Below are positions 1 to 15,046 of a stretch of 64,000 nucleotides of DNA, piece after piece. The notes below the pieces were generated by a model. The model saw only the letters and a program-made list of their open reading frames with translations, had not been told where the DNA came from and made no database searches. The stretch is from Girardinichthys multiradiatus. Lineage: Eukaryota; Chordata; Actinopteri; Cyprinodontiformes; Goodeidae. The translations under genes were made by a program, and so were the position numbers. Positions within the stretch are counted from its first letter, which is position 1, and each line of letters opens with the position of its first letter. Where the stretch lies: positions 12,797,390-12,861,389 of the forward strand of contig NC_061816.1 in NCBI RefSeq assembly GCF_021462225.1, written 5' to 3'.

Positions 1-1280
1 GTAAGAGAAAACGTTTTTAGCTCTTTAATGCATACCTCTCATTGCAAACATTTCCTTCTCTCAAGGATAGCAATTTACAACCAAATAGTAATTGATCACT
101 TGTGAAGTAAAAGCATCACTATTTTGTGGAAAGAGTTCCACAAAGAGTTCCCAGTGGCTAAATCTAACAGCTAGTTAGAGTTGGACCAAGACTACATAGA
201 CTGCTACGTCTTAAAACAGCTCCCGTCTGAAATTTAGACTCAATTACTATGGAGAGTTTCACTTTCAAATAGTCCCTGGTTGGTTAGCTGCACTTCCATG
301 ATTGTAAATGCAACCAAAGAACTGGCAACCTCTTTTTGCCTCAAATCATCTGGAGAAAGTAGTGCAACAGCAATGCTTTTGAACGCAGGGCAGCAAAATG
401 AATGAATAGCTATTTGTCACAGGGATGCATTCAGTTGCCCAAACATAGACTGAAAATATTACATTTGACTGGAAGATCTGCAGTCAAAACTCAGGCAAAA
501 TTCTGCTGGCTAAAAATACCACCGAATAACAAGCGTCACTAAACGCTCCATGAATAAGATTACACAGGAGAGAGGGTGATCATTAGGATGAATGAGAAAC
601 ACTTAAACTTACATTGTGCTTCCTGAATCATAATGTCGGAGAGAAAATCTCTTAAGGCGCAGAGTACATTTATAGAAAAAAAAAAGAATGTACAAATGGG
701 AATAAGTAACTAAAAAAGAAAAAGAAAAAGGAATAGAAACTAAACAAACACCAGAAGCAAAATCTCTTTTCAGGGAGGAACTTTTACAGCCATTTCTCGA
801 CAAGAATTTTATAATCTTTTTTGCGTTCACATTTTTGTCTAGTAATAAGCTGCACTAAAGATGCAAATGGTCAAGAAAAACAACTAATAATTGTACCAGT
901 CAATCAATGGTATTTTCAGATTAAGAAAATCTCTTTCATGCTTTGCTCTCCCACCAACAGATCATTTACTGTTTTTGTCTGGTATACTTTATTTCTCTCA
1001 TTTCCATGCTTCTCTATACAACAATAAACGCAAATAAACATAACAGCCTTAAGCATAGGCTACAAACCGTAAATGAGACAGTAAGGACATGGAGATCTGA
1101 CAATAAAAGCAAATTTTGCAGAAGGCATTCTTTTATTGAACAGAAGGGGCCATCTTCATTTTACTAACATGAACTGTCACTTTCAATTTAATTCTTGTGT
1201 TACTTCCTCTTCTAAAGAATCCAAATGGCAGAAGCTCAGCTTAAAACAGCTTTACATAAGTAAATGTTATTTCTGTATAT
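1..1280. other. No gene recognised
   Basis: A/T-rich unique-looking sequence. Only short chance frames and short A-runs were seen. Confidence 0.6.
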
Positions 1281-2073
1281 ACTGTTACAAGTTTTGCATT
1301 TAAATGTATGTGGTTTGGTACATGTTAGTTATATTTCCTTTGGCTTAGGATGTGGCTGGATCCCTGTAACATGTTCTGCTGAGACCTAGTTCTTCCATTT
1401 GCTTCTATTGATTTCTCAGACTGTAATACATTAACTGGTGGTAGTCTCCCTAAGAGATAGATCAGTGGGTTAAAGCTGTAAGAGACAAATGCAGCCAATT
1501 CCCTGTTTCTGTATGAAACAGCAGGATAACAAAACATGCAGCCCCATCTCCAAATGCAAAACACAAAAAAACAATGAAATAAAGCTCACAACAAAATCTC
1601 TTTTGGTAATTTTTTTCTCGGTCATTCACTTTGAGCAAAAAATAAAAAAAAAACTGACCAAGCTTCAAACTGTTGCCATTACCAAATAGTAGCTTTTACT
1701 TCTTTCTCTGTATTAACAAACCTAAGGTGTACAATGACCAGTGCTGTTCCTTAATCCAACAATTGATGGTCAGGGGAGACCAAAGCAGAAAGGCGTCTGA
1801 GTTCACATCTAATAAAATATACTAGAGACAAAGTTCTGGAAGTTCATGAGAACTAGTTCACATTTCTGTTCACAATAAGTTTTTGTACATGTGAAGACTG
1901 AATGAAGTTCCACAAATAAAAAAACAAATATTTCATGTTTATAGTTGTATGGTCCTGGAATTGACCTTTTTGTCACATGGCAAATTTGAACACTATAATT
2001 TAATCTTGCAATATAACATATTGGGTCGCATTCCTTAATATTTATAATACTTTTTGTTCTTATAACTGAACAA
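1281..2073. repeat. Spaced direct duplication, copy A
   Basis: About 793 bp almost identical to 2775-3568 in the same orientation, with scattered substitutions and small indels. Both start at actgttacaag and end at ataactgaacaa; flanks differ. On the minus strand both copies carry a frame ending SFNPLIYLLG (or SFNPLIHLLG), reminiscent of the seventh transmembrane NPxxY motif of G-protein-coupled receptors, with broken frames upstream. A decayed receptor fragment is possible but not established. Confidence 0.9.
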
Positions 2074-2774
2074 GCACTGCACTTTGTCCACATTTAGTTA
2101 TGCAAGAACAATTTCTGCAAAAGCTGTAAAACCTTCAGGGTACAAAATGCTGAGAGAAAAAAGGCACTGAGGCACAGACTAGTCAATAACCGCACAGTAG
2201 GATTAAAGGAGGTGTCGACGTTAATGAGGGTAATTTGCAAGACGGACATTATCAGACAGTTTCCCAACTCTCGTCTATGTGCAGACTTGTTTTCAATGAG
2301 AACTTTGCTCAGAGTATCCATGTAGACTTGGCAAAGAGAAATTGGTGACAAACAACCAAAATCACACAGAAGCCATTTTTCAGGAATTTTTCAAAATCTG
2401 CCTCACTTTGTTCTAACTCTGTTGCCATTACACCTCAAACATTTGGCTAAAAAGGTAGAAGCTTGCTGAACATTGTCAAATAAAACATGAGTTCCAGTTA
2501 TTATTGTGGAATTCTTTTCTAAAACCTTTGTCATGAAAGCCATTATTGTCACCTACTGGTACAAAAAGCTTGGCTGATTGTCTGGATAGTTGTTTCAAAA
2601 TAAAAGCATAATATGTCTAGTTTTCACCCCACAGCCCCAAATATGATTTTATAAGACAATGCATAACTTGCACCAACTGTGTAAATTAGACAGATTATCT
2701 GTCTCCAACATTGATACAGTTTAAATGGAAAGAGATTTGTATGGATTTACTAAATAAATATGAATTTGCTTTGG

Positions 2775-3568
2775 ACTGTTACAAGTTTTGCATCTAAATG
2801 TATGTGGTTTGGTACATGTTAGTTATATTTCCTTTGGCTTAGGATGTGGCTGGATCCCTGGAACATGTTCTGCTGAGACCTAGTTCTTCCATTTGCTTCT
2901 ATTGATTTCTCAGACTGTAATACATTAACTGGTGGTAGTCTCCCTAAGAGATGGATCAGTGGGTTAAAGCTATAAGAGACAAATGCAGCCAATTCCCTGT
3001 TTCTGTATGAAACAGCAGGATAACAAAACATGCAGCCCCATCTCCAAATGCAAAACACAAAAAAACAATGAAATAAAGCTCACAACAAAATCTCTTTTTG
3101 TAATTTTTCTCTTGGTCATTCTCTTATTGAGCAAAAAATAAAAAACAACTGACCAAGCTTCAAACTGTTGCCATTACCAAATAGTAGCTTTTACTTCTTT
3201 CTCTGTATTAACAAACCTAAGGTGTACAATGACCAGTGCTGTTCCTTAATCCAACAATTGATGGTCAGGGGAGACCAAAGCAGAAAGGCGTCTGAGTTCA
3301 CATCTAATAAAATATACTAGAGACAAAGTTCTGGAAGTTCATGAGAACTAGTTCACATTTCTGTTCACAATAAGTTATTGTACATGTGAAGACTGAATGA
3401 AGTTCCACAAATAAAAAAACAAATTTTTCATGTTTATAGTTGTATGGTCCTGGAATTGACTTTTTTGTCACATGGCAAATATGAACACTATAATTTAATC
3501 TTGCAATATAACATATTGGGTTGCATTCCTCAATATTTATAATACGTTTTGTTCTTATAACTGAACAA
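2775..3568. repeat. Spaced direct duplication, copy B
   Basis: Second copy of the 0.8-kb segment, 701 bp beyond copy A. The 701-bp spacer (2074-2774) is not duplicated. Copy B reads NPLIH where copy A reads NPLIY. No terminal inverted repeats or target-site duplication were seen, so this looks like a segmental duplication or two copies of an unclassified repeat. Confidence 0.9.
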
Positions 3569-3779
3569 AATGCCCAGTAATTTAATGCTTGGGGGTGGCG
3601 GAGTCTGTTTTTCTGATGAAAGAGGAGGTGAATTTGTAGTGGGATCTATGCTATTTTAAAGGGGTATGCACAGCACAAGCTATGAAGTACACAATTGTGA
3701 CTTTCGCAATTAAAAAACGTTTTGATTAGAGCAAAGAAAACCATATAATACAAGCATCTATTGGAAAGTACATAACTTT

Positions 3780-4610
3780 TAAAGCTAGGCTTTTAAAGCT
3801 TTCCTTTTAGATAAGCTTGTAGTTAGAGTTTCTATCTCTACAGTTATGACACCAATCACATAGGCTGCCTGAGAAGCAATTGTCCACTTTTCCTTACTCT
3901 TCATTTTTGCATTTGCACTTACTCCCACAAAAAGTACTCCTGGGTCGGTGCTTTTGTGTTTAGCTGTGTTTCTGCATGAAGTCTTTTAAGGAGCTATTGC
4001 TACCATCACCTTTATGTACTTTTTTAATGTCTCTTTCTTACCCACTGATTGTACTCCTGGCTCAGTGCTCCTGTGTGGTGTCGTCTCTTTCCTGTATTAT
4101 TGATTGATGGAGAAACGGCTACCATGAACTATATTTTTGTGTCTTTTTGTTTCTCTGTCGTATACAGGTTCACACGGCTCAGTTTTTCTCCTGTGTTCCT
4201 GGACCGAGCGAAAAAGGTATTATTGCCATTAACTCCGTCGACTCTGTTTTTCTTTCCCACAGAACATACTCCTCGCTTAATGTGTTTTTTGTTTTCTGCA
4301 TCCCTTCACAACCCCCAGCATGTGATGAGATGGGTGCTCACAGTCATCATGGTTCTGACTGAGGTTTCTTCCTGTTAAAAGGGAGTGGTTTCTACCCAAT
4401 GCTGCCAGATGCTTGACTTTGCAGCAATCCCTCTGCTTGAGCAATGACTCGGGGCTATCGGCCAGGCTTCCTTAGAGTGATATCTAGACTGACAGTATAG
4501 TTTTATATACAGATTCAATTGGACTGTATGTAATTTGATCTGGATGCAACTGGACTTTTTGAGTGGATTGCACAGAACTTCACATAGATGATCTGATTCT
4601 AATTTAGGTC
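3780..4610 (+). mobile_element. LINE (L2/CR1-like) 3'UTR fossil
   Basis: Begins with the decayed end of the reverse-transcriptase frame (sequence around gataagcttgtagttagag) and continues through 3'UTR text shared with 22262-23720 (plus strand) and with the minus-strand element at 27130-30010. It includes the conserved stretch cttcctgttaaaagggagt near 4366-4384, common to teleost LINE tails of this type. Heavily diverged, no coding potential. Confidence 0.55.
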
Positions 4611-6079
4611 GAACTTGATTCCAGTTTATAGGGACAAGGATTCAAATGATTCAGCATAAGGACATAGGGATGTTTGCTTGTCTTTACTATAAACTATTGT
4701 TACATTGCCAAATATCATACCTATATCTTATTATGACATGCACTAGAGGAAAGAGTTGGTTGTGTCAGCATACAAAAACACTTAAAGTCATAACATGGTT
4801 ACAAAGAAGCTGTCGTCTTCTGATACAGCAAAAATAGCGCCTATTTGTCAGCTCGGCAGCTATCCTTCAAGCTCAAGCTTCAGTGGGACATATGCAAACA
4901 GGAAACACACGCTGTGTTTATTCATGCTACGTCTACATCGAAACATAATGTTCTCCCATTGGTGAAAGTTCTGTGGGAATGTCTTATTCACTTCAGTCAG
5001 CTTTCGGTTTGAGGATGTCATTGGGAGATGATGCTCCCTCTGAAAGGTATTTGTCTTCCTTACGTAGTGGAGACGAGGGAAGGAAGTTAAAATCTTAAAG
5101 AGTGCAACAAACACAATATTTGCATCATTTACATATGTGATTAAATTTGGTTACATGTGAAAAGGGGAGCTGAAGCTGAAGCCATTAGCTACAGTCTCTG
5201 CAGCACTGAGAGATGACAAGAAATTCAGGGAAGGAAAAGCAGAATATTAGTATTTGCCAGAATATGAAACGCTAGAGAAGATACAGCGGAAAATGCAAGA
5301 CTGATGAAAGCGGAACTGATATCTTTTATGAAATAAGCTCTGTGGGATAACAAATGTCTCCTACAGCTGCTGAATTAAACTTGCAACTCTATGAAAGCTG
5401 CCTGTCCTGAGTATAAATTACAAGCGGGGACAGTACAGGGATAAATAGATGACTGTTCTGCCAAATGAAGCATAGGTATGAGATGCAGAGTGAGAGAGAT
5501 GTGTGATATGTTTTATATGTAGGATGAAACAGCCAGCTGAGTGCTCATGTTGGTGACCTACCCTGCACTGATCACCAACCAAATCCCTTAGGAGGATTAT
5601 CCAGACTCAAATCAAGAAAATCGGGCAACTTTAAGGGTCAACAGAAGACAGTGAGAAAAGAACAAATGAGGAAGGGGATAGTTGCCTACATCATGTATTT
5701 ATAGGCAGCATGTAACGACACGATGTAGTTTGTTTTTAACAAACTATAAAGGTCCTAAAGGTCACAAGGAAGCGTTTAGTCTATTTTTATAATGCCACAA
5801 TGTGCTGATTGTGAGTAGCTTTCTGCCAGTTTTGTCTATAGATAAACATTACTTTATGGCCTCGGATATGTGACTATTATCATTCTAAATATTAACAACT
5901 CTAAATCATGCAACAATATCAGAATGACTTTGGTTATGATGGGAAAACATAGACCAATTTCTAACGAACAATTTTACCCCTGTTTGGCATCAACAAGGAA
6001 GTCAAAGTTCAGTGAACGTGACCAAGACTATGATTGACATTGCTTAAAAATATTTGTAAAATCAATAACAAATGTTTGA
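4611..6079. other. No gene recognised
   Basis: About 1.5 kb of A/T-rich sequence with no credible exon, splice pair or mobile element that I could name. Confidence 0.55.
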
Positions 6080-6660
6080 TATAAGTGAATTTATTCAGTA
6101 GGGTAAAAACAAAATCCCACTTTCAGTAACTGTTTTTTCACAGTATTTTGCATAGCCCCACTTTTGCCGATAGGACCGAACAATCTTCTTCTGCATTTCA
6201 CAAGATTGGAGCCTGAGGAGAGAGAGGGGGATCCCATAAGTTAGTTCATTTTGTGTGTGTAGGACACTTTCTGGGATGATTTGTTTGACCATATGTTTCA
6301 GGCCCAATATTTGTCAGAATTTATTTAAAATGCCCTGGCATTTCAGTTTTTGATCCCACTTCAAAAAGACTTTCTTGGTATTTGGTAGAAAAATGGGCCC
6401 ACAGCATCACAGATACTCCACCATACATTAAAGTACACGTAAAAGCCTTTTACAAAAATTCCTCCTTTGTTTTGTTTTTTGGTAGACAGAAGCTCAAACC
6501 TAGCCTCGTCTGACTAAAGCACAGTCCCGAGTTAAAAGTCCCAGTACTGTTTCACAGACTCTACATGCTTACATTTGTGATGGGCGGAGTGTGGTAGCAA
6601 GATAAAGCTGGATCTTCGCCCAGCCTTGTTTGCCACAGCTACTGTTGTTTCAAACCTTTA
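6080..6660 (-). mobile_element. Decayed Tc1-like transposase fossil
   Basis: Read on the minus strand, about 6640-6330 resembles the centre of a Tc1 transposase: a 'W-S-D-E-A-R-F-E-L' block with the first catalytic Asp, then sequence like the 'GGGSVMLWG' strand, followed nearer 6100-6200 by a decayed C-terminus. Multiple stops and frameshifts. Inverted repeats not located. Confidence 0.5.
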
Positions 6661-8229
6661 ATTGTTGCGGTAAGGGCGGATATGGACAACTTTAAGGAAG
6701 CAACTGTTTTCCATACTTATGAAGATCAAAATACATCTGTTTCAAAATACTTTACTGTTTCACTGTTCTTTTGTCTTTCTCATTTTGAAGAGTGACAATG
6801 AGAGTCTAAAGAAGGATACATTTTTTGAATGCTTTTGTTACATTCATTTCCAGTAACTGTTAGGGGATGCCAATACATGCAGTTCACGTGATTTTGATAA
6901 AACTTATTTTTTAATGCTGCATTTTTCCCCCACTGATTTATATTTCAGGGCATAATTGTGCTACTACAATGAAAGGTGATTTGTTTCAATGCTTTTTCAT
7001 ATTTTATAAAGGGGTCTGCATAAATGTGGAGTGAATTCTAGAAAAAATGATGCTGATGCGGGCTGCAGGTGTAATGGGAACTTTGGTGGAGGAATGCTAC
7101 CTCTTTGAGCTGGCAGTTGCTAAAAAGCCAGACATTCCTAAGGTAAGATGATATTTTGGGGACATCTTTACTTGCATGTTGAAAACATATATGTTTGTAA
7201 GTTTCTTAGGGCTGAACATTGGAGGGACGTTTAAGCTTTGCTGAGAAAATACCTCCAAAATGCATCTAGAGTAGTATTTGGATCTGTTTGACTGATATTT
7301 CTACAACATAACATGTCAAGCTTATCTGCAATGAGTAAATAATTGAATCTCTTTGATCCAAACCTCACAGTGCAGTCTAGATATACAGAGGTGAAAAGAA
7401 AGGGTCAGACTTTGCAACCAAAGACCCAGTTTTTCAGTGTCAGACGTGATGGATTTGACTGAAAATCCTCAACAATAATGGACAGACATTTCTCAAAATG
7501 ACACTGACAAATAACAGCATGAAGGATTATACTATTGAATGGTGGAATGCATCATTGTAATGTTGCTCCTGAAAGCCCCAAGTTAATTCGGTCAAAGTAT
7601 GGTGACTGCTTAGCTTTAAAAACACACAAGTAAAAACTAATTACGTCGTGTGAGCCTTATTAAAGCAACTGATGGAACAGCAGCTTAATGACCTCAGTGC
7701 AAGGTCCCACAATGGCTTAATCGGCCTGATGAAATCAGCAGCCACTGTTGGCACCTGCTTGTGACAGAAGCTTGACAAAAAGACTAAAAGATTCAGGGCA
7801 TCTCCTACATATCAATGCAGATGGAGCCTGGAGAGTTTCTCCAGGACACAGAAAGCACCCCTAAACCATATAACCAACAATCTCCCTGAGGATGACATGA
7901 TGTACCCTTGAAGACTTCTGCTGTAAATAAAGAAGAATAAAAAATGCTAGCTGGACTCTTCATCACCTCAAGTCTGAACTTGATAAAAGAATGACACATT
8001 TTTAACCGGAAATTGCTGACTGTACTTCAAAACACAAAGAGAGAAGCAGATGTGATTTGTTGATAACACTAACAATCACTTGCAGTGTGCAGAAACCAGC
8101 AGTTGTAACTGTGCCAGGGTACAGTTCTCTGGTCTCTAGCAGGTATTACCAGAAACCGGACTCTGGCACGGTACAAAGCATTCCCAAGGTTTGGTTTGAA
8201 GGCACTGTAAAAAGATCCAAATGCTTATA
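6661..8229. other. No gene recognised
   Basis: A/T-rich sequence, possibly including more of the neighbouring Tc1 fossil up to about 7030. No supported exon. Confidence 0.5.
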
Positions 8230-9748
8230 CAGGTCCTTCTCAAAATATTAGCATATTGTGATAAAGTTCATTATTTTCCATAATGTCATGATGAAAATTT
8301 AACATTCATATATTTTAGATTCATTGCACACTAACTGAAATATTTCAGGTCTTTTATTGTCTTAATACGGATGATTGTGGCATACAGCTCATGAAAACCC
8401 AAAATTCCTATCTCACAAAATTAGCATATTTCATCCGATCAATAAAAGAAAAGTGTTTTTAATACAATACATGGAGGCAATCAGCCTGTGGCACTGTTGA
8501 GGTCTTATGGAGGCCCAGGATGCTTCGATAGCGGCCTTTAGCTCATCCAGAGTGTTGGGTCTTGAGTCTCTCAACGTTCTCTTCACAATATCCCACAGAT
8601 TCTCTATGGGGTTCAGGTCAGGAGAGTTGGCAGGCCAATTGAGCACAGTGATACCATGGTCAGTAAACCATTTACCAGTGGTTTTGGCACTGTGAGCAGG
8701 TGCCAGGTCGTGCTGAAAAATGAAATCTTCATCTCCATAAAGCTTTTTAGCAAATGGAAGCATGAAGTGCTCCAAAATCTCCTGATAGCTAGCTGCATTG
8801 ACCCTGCCCTTGATAAAACACAGTGGACCAACACCAGCAGCTGACACGGCACCCCAGACCATCACTGACTGTGGGTACTTGACACTGGACTTCTGGCATT
8901 TTGGCATTTCCTTCTCCCCAGTCTTCCTCCAGACTCTGGCGCCTTGATTTCCGAATGACATGCAGAATTTGCTTTCATCCGAAAAAAGTACTTTGGACCA
9001 CTGAGCAACAGTCCAGTGCTGCTTCTTTGTAGCCCTGGTCAGGCGCTTCTGCCGCTGTTTCTGGTTCAAAAGTGGCTTGACCTGGGGAATGCGGCAGCTG
9101 TAGCCCATTTCCTGCGCACGCCTGTGCACGGTGGCTCTGGATGTTTCTACTCCAGACTCAGTCCACTGCTTCCGCAGGTCCCCCAAGGTCTGGAATCGGC
9201 CCTTCTCCACAATCTTCCTCAGGGTCCGGTCACCTCTTCTCGTTGTGCAGCGTTTTCTGCCACACTTTTTCCTTCCCACAGATTTCCCACTGAGGTGCCT
9301 TGATACAGCACTCTGGGAACAGCCTATTCGTTAAGAAATTTCTTTCTGTGTCTTACCCTCTTGCTTGAGGGTGTCAATAGTGGCCTTCTGGACAGCAGTC
9401 AGGTCGGCAGTCTTACCCATGATTGGGGTTTTGAGTGATGAACCAGGCTAGGAGTTTTAAAGGCCTCAGGAATCTTTTGCAGGTGTTTAGAGTTAACTCG
9501 TTGATTCAGATGATTAGGTTCATAGCTCGTTTAGAGACCCTTTTAATGATATGCTAATTTTGTGAGATAGGAATTTTGGGTTTTCATGAGCTGTATGCCA
9601 AAATCATCCGTATTAAGACAATAAAAGACCTGAAATATTTCAGTTAGTGTGCAATGAATCTAAAATATATGAATGTTAAATTTTCATCATGACATTATGG
9701 AAAATAATGAACTTTATCACAATATGCTAATATTTTGAGAAGGACCTG
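8230..9748 (-). mobile_element. Tc1/mariner element, family A, copy 1 (1519 bp)
   Basis: Flanked by TA at 8228-8229 and 9749-9750. Terminal inverted repeats of about 200 bp (8230-8429 and 9549-9748) begin CAGGTCCTTCTCAAAATATT. Each arm has an outer and an inner version of one motif (ctcaaaatattagcatat at the tip, ctcacaaaattagcatat at the inner edge), the IR/DR layout known from Sleeping Beauty-type elements where both are transposase-binding sites. Encodes a broken transposase on the minus strand. Same family as 15047-16648 and 22408-23326. Confidence 0.96.
8431..9420 (-). pseudogene. Tc1 (DD34E) transposase, family A copy 1, broken
   Basis: Cut-and-paste DNA transposase. The frame starts at 9420 (MGKTADLTAVQK) with an N-terminal helix-turn-helix region, but codon 30 is TAA (9331-9333) where copy 2 has Glu. 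Downstream it is open for 282 codons and includes the basic GRKKCGRKR linker, the first catalytic Asp (LFSDESKF), the second (QHDLAPAH), and the Glu of NSPDLNPIE with 34 residues between the last two. A 91-bp net deletion at 8461-8470, relative to copy 2, removes the last ~30 residues and substitutes a short foreign tail. Confidence 0.95.
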
Positions 9749-9750
9749 TA

Positions 9751-10749
9751 TAATGTCCTAAATGTGCTAAGCACCCACCACACTTATTGAAGAAAATGTA
9801 AAGAGATATGAATAAATTTTGCTTTAGTTTGAGTTTTATTATCTAAAACAGAACACCTTAGAAAAAATCCAACCTTTAACATCTGTATATGTATTGAATG
9901 TGGTGAAGAATCATCCATCTTAGAAAATGCCATAATAATGCCTCTAACAGATCCCATATAATACCACTAACTGACATTTATGCAAGTTGTACTTTACTTT
10001 AAGTTAATCACAGTGTCAAGAAAACTTTAGTAAGGAAGATAGTAATTCATGACTTCCTATTATCAGATCTATTTCTTGTAGACACACTTCAAAATGGGAA
10101 AGACAAGAGAACTTGCCATTTAAGTAATGCAAATGTGGGTTTACCTTCAAAAGTCAGGAATTGGCAGCGAAAAAAAGTGAATAAATGTAACTGGAAGGGT
10201 GTCAGACAAGGGTGGACGAGGATCCAAGTTTATCTTATAGCAACGTAGAGTGAGTAGGATGGTCAGGGACTCATGTTCGATTTCCCATCATTCTGCTTAC
10301 CGAATGATGAGATCTGGATCCATTAACTGAGACGCAACCAAGGTTTGCAGAGTTGGCACTCAACAATGTCCCCAAGAATATCCCCTGTCTTTAAAACACC
10401 TCTCGCAGAATTGTTGTCTTGACTGTCAATTCTTTGTTTTCCTTCCTGCTGCTGGTCATTACAATAGATCAGTGAGATTATCTGCAGCAGGTATTACCAG
10501 CTTAAAATACATGTCAGAATTTTGTTGCATCACTGCATCTTGTAGAAAAAAATAAAAAAATACTGTAAACATGGCCAACTGAACAGAATAAAAAAACAAA
10601 AAACTAGTTTGGTCTGTTTAATTTTGTTCAAAGTGTTAAATGATTATAATAATGAAAACAATATTAGACTTGATTACTTAAAAAATACAATTACTGTTAC
10701 TTGTCAATGTGTGGGGAGCTACTCTTTGTCAGTTGTAGATAATATAGTA
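9751..10749. other. No gene recognised
   Basis: A/T-rich spacer between transposons. Nothing supported. Confidence 0.55.
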
Positions 10750-11340
10750 CACTCACTGACCACTTCATTAGGCACATGTAATTTCATAGATGTTAGCACA
10801 AATAGTGAATCAGCTAAACACACAGCAACAAGTCGAGCTCTAATCAACCATCAAAGTGAGTAACATCAGACTGTTACAGAAACTGCTGAAACTGGGATTT
10901 TCACACACAACCATCTCTTAGTTTTACAAAGAATGTCTTGTTGATGTCAGCGAAGAATAGGACCACTGAGTTTAGGTGAAAGAAAGGCAACAATAGCTCA
11001 AATCACCATTTTATACAACCAAGGTGCACAAAAAAACAATCTCTGAATGCAAACATGTCCAATATTGAAGCCAAGAATAGGAAAATGAGGCTACAATTCA
11101 CACAGGGTCACCAAAATTGGTTAATAACAGACTGTGCTTCGTCTCAACAGCACACGATGTTCGTGGTGGTATCATGGTATGGGATTTGACATGCTGACCA
11201 TGTCCAACTCTTAGTGACAACTGTGTACCCCTCTTCTTCTGGCTACTTCCAGCATAATGATGCATCCACATTAAAAAGTCCAAACACCTAAAACTGTCCG
11301 GTGAGTCTAAGCAGTACATACATTCTGGCACGAATCACTT
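10750..11340 (+). mobile_element. Truncated fossil of a different Tc1/mariner family
   Basis: Starts with a terminal-repeat-like cactcactgaccacttcattaggcac and continues with relics of the transposase gene on the plus strand: helix-turn-helix region about 10870-10920 ('ETAETGIFTHNHLL'-like), then about 11070-11130 'AKNRKMRLQFTQGHQNW'-like sequence, and a catalytic-core relic near 11230-11270. Large internal deletions; the right end was not found. The terminal sequence matches a common teleost family whose ends read 'ctcactgnccactttattaggnacac'. Confidence 0.6.
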
Positions 11341-12366
11341 GAATATAAAATTAAATATGAAGATGTGAGTATTTACTGGACTTCAACCAATTGCACATCA
11401 AAAAGAGCAATTTCAATGCAGGTCATCCTTGAAATCTAAGATAAATAGTCATTTTATTTGACAATATCAATGCTAAAAATTAAATGTAATGTAATTTAGG
11501 TCCAAATGTCTTATCTTAATAATGTGTCATAATGCTAGGCATTGTCATATGGCTCTTGGTACAAAGGAACTCTGCCCCCACAAGTAGCAACATGCATTTG
11601 GCACACATTGTTGAAATCTAATAAACTGAACACAAACAAGCAGTGCTGGCTAGTTTCACTGCCAACAACCAACACAATGAAGCCAAGAAATGCACCTCAC
11701 CGCAAAGGATGATACAGTTACCGTCTGTGTTTTAAGGATTCATAGACTGACATCCTGGACGAGACAGACTGGAATGATTTTATTGAACTGAAGCCATATG
11801 TGAAGTAACAAATATGAACATATTCCATTATTAGAATGAGCAGAACATGCAACACCTGCTGTAGCGGTTTTATTTCGCATATTACAATGAATGATTTATT
11901 CCTACCATAAAACTGTGATCAAGATGTTCTTTTGGACGTTTACAAAGCCGTTTTGGTTTGTACACCAAATGCAAATATAAACCATTATCATGACATCTTA
12001 TTGATGCAAACCAGCCCTCTTAGGCTGCAAAAGTCAAGACATAAAATGAGTCATCTAGAAGGGGGTTTGGGAACTTTTTGTGTGGCAATATATACTGGAA
12101 TTGCTTCTATTTGAGAATAACAAGAGTAAGGAAAATGCTTTTGCAAAGACATTAACGCAAATGAGATGTCATATGAGGGAGAGAATGCGAGTACATCCAC
12201 AAATGAATGTAAACAAGTTAGACACATGGTTCTCTATTGTGTGATGGAGTTGTCTATATTTGCATGCTAGATATGGAAGTTTTCCATTTTATGTGCTACT
12301 TGGGATACTTATGAGAAACTAATTTGAAAAACCACTACAATAAAAACTGAAATCCTAAAATATGTA
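11341..12366. other. No gene recognised
   Basis: About 1 kb of A/T-rich sequence, no supported feature. Confidence 0.55.
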
Positions 12367-13970
<1,604 letters not shown>

Positions 13971-15046
13971 AAACACCATGAAGAAAACAGGCCACTTTGG
14001 CCACTTCCAGGACAAAAGAGGAATAAAGTGGGTAAGATTTTTCTTTTTCACATTATCTTGTGATCATAATCAGCTCTTTCACCATTTGTCAAAGCAGAAA
14101 AGTAATTTTAAAGCACTTTTTTGGCACAAAGAGAACCTTAGGAGGAGGAAGTTCATAAAACATGATCTGTCAACACTATTATATACAGAGTGATCACATG
14201 TCATCTGGAACAGCAGAGGCAACAACAAATTCCTAATCCAAAAACAGATTTTTTCTTTTTTATTAACAAAAGACCTTTTCACTAAAGATATACTTTGGGG
14301 TGTGCACTCTTATTTTCCCTGAAGATGAAGCTAAAAATTGGTGAGTAGGTGAAGCTGCCAAACACAAACAGTGCTTCTCTTTTTGAAACACTTCCTACGA
14401 AAGGATTATAAAAAAATGTTTTTCACAGAGTCTTGGCTTTAAGAATGAGCAACTCAACACTAAAGGATGGGTTACCGCCAATGTTCAGCTAGACCACTGA
14501 GGAAACCACTGGGGTTGATTGTGCAGAAACATGAAGTTTCTCAGGTAAGAACATGTTCATTCTTTCTGTTTTTTACTTTCTTTTTTTTTGTACATTGTAA
14601 CTGTCCTCTCTCAGTGTAAAACCAACTGCAGCCAGACAGTGACAGACCGTGTCCTGTAACACAAGTAAATCAACAACTGATTGCATAGAAAAAGTGAGAC
14701 TTTTAGCCAGTATCATTTACAGCCACAACGGTTTCAGCAAACCCAAGGAAGGCTGGCATTAGGTACCGACTTAGTTGTTGAGATAAAGAAGAACTGGAGT
14801 AAACTACCCTGAATACTGCTGAAATTTTGGTTTGGTGAATTTTTGTCATCATTCATCTCTTTGGTGGAATATAGACGGGCTCATCACAGATTTTAAATGT
14901 TGGTCTGTTAGGTCTCTACTGTAAAACCTCTCAGGCTTCCTCCTTTTCACTGAACAAATTCCCATACAAATCTTGTTTTGCATGAAGTCACATTTGGTTT
15001 TATGAAAGCTCTGCTGCCGTGTGCTCTAAACTGTCTTCTGAACATA
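13971..15046. other. No gene recognised
   Basis: Unique-looking A/T-rich sequence between two transposons. Confidence 0.55.

Noticed and set aside
9016..9334. Open frames on the plus strand opposite the Tc1 transposase (also at 15844-16360 and 20197-20645)
   Set aside because: Antisense shadows of the transposase gene, repeated in the same place in each copy.
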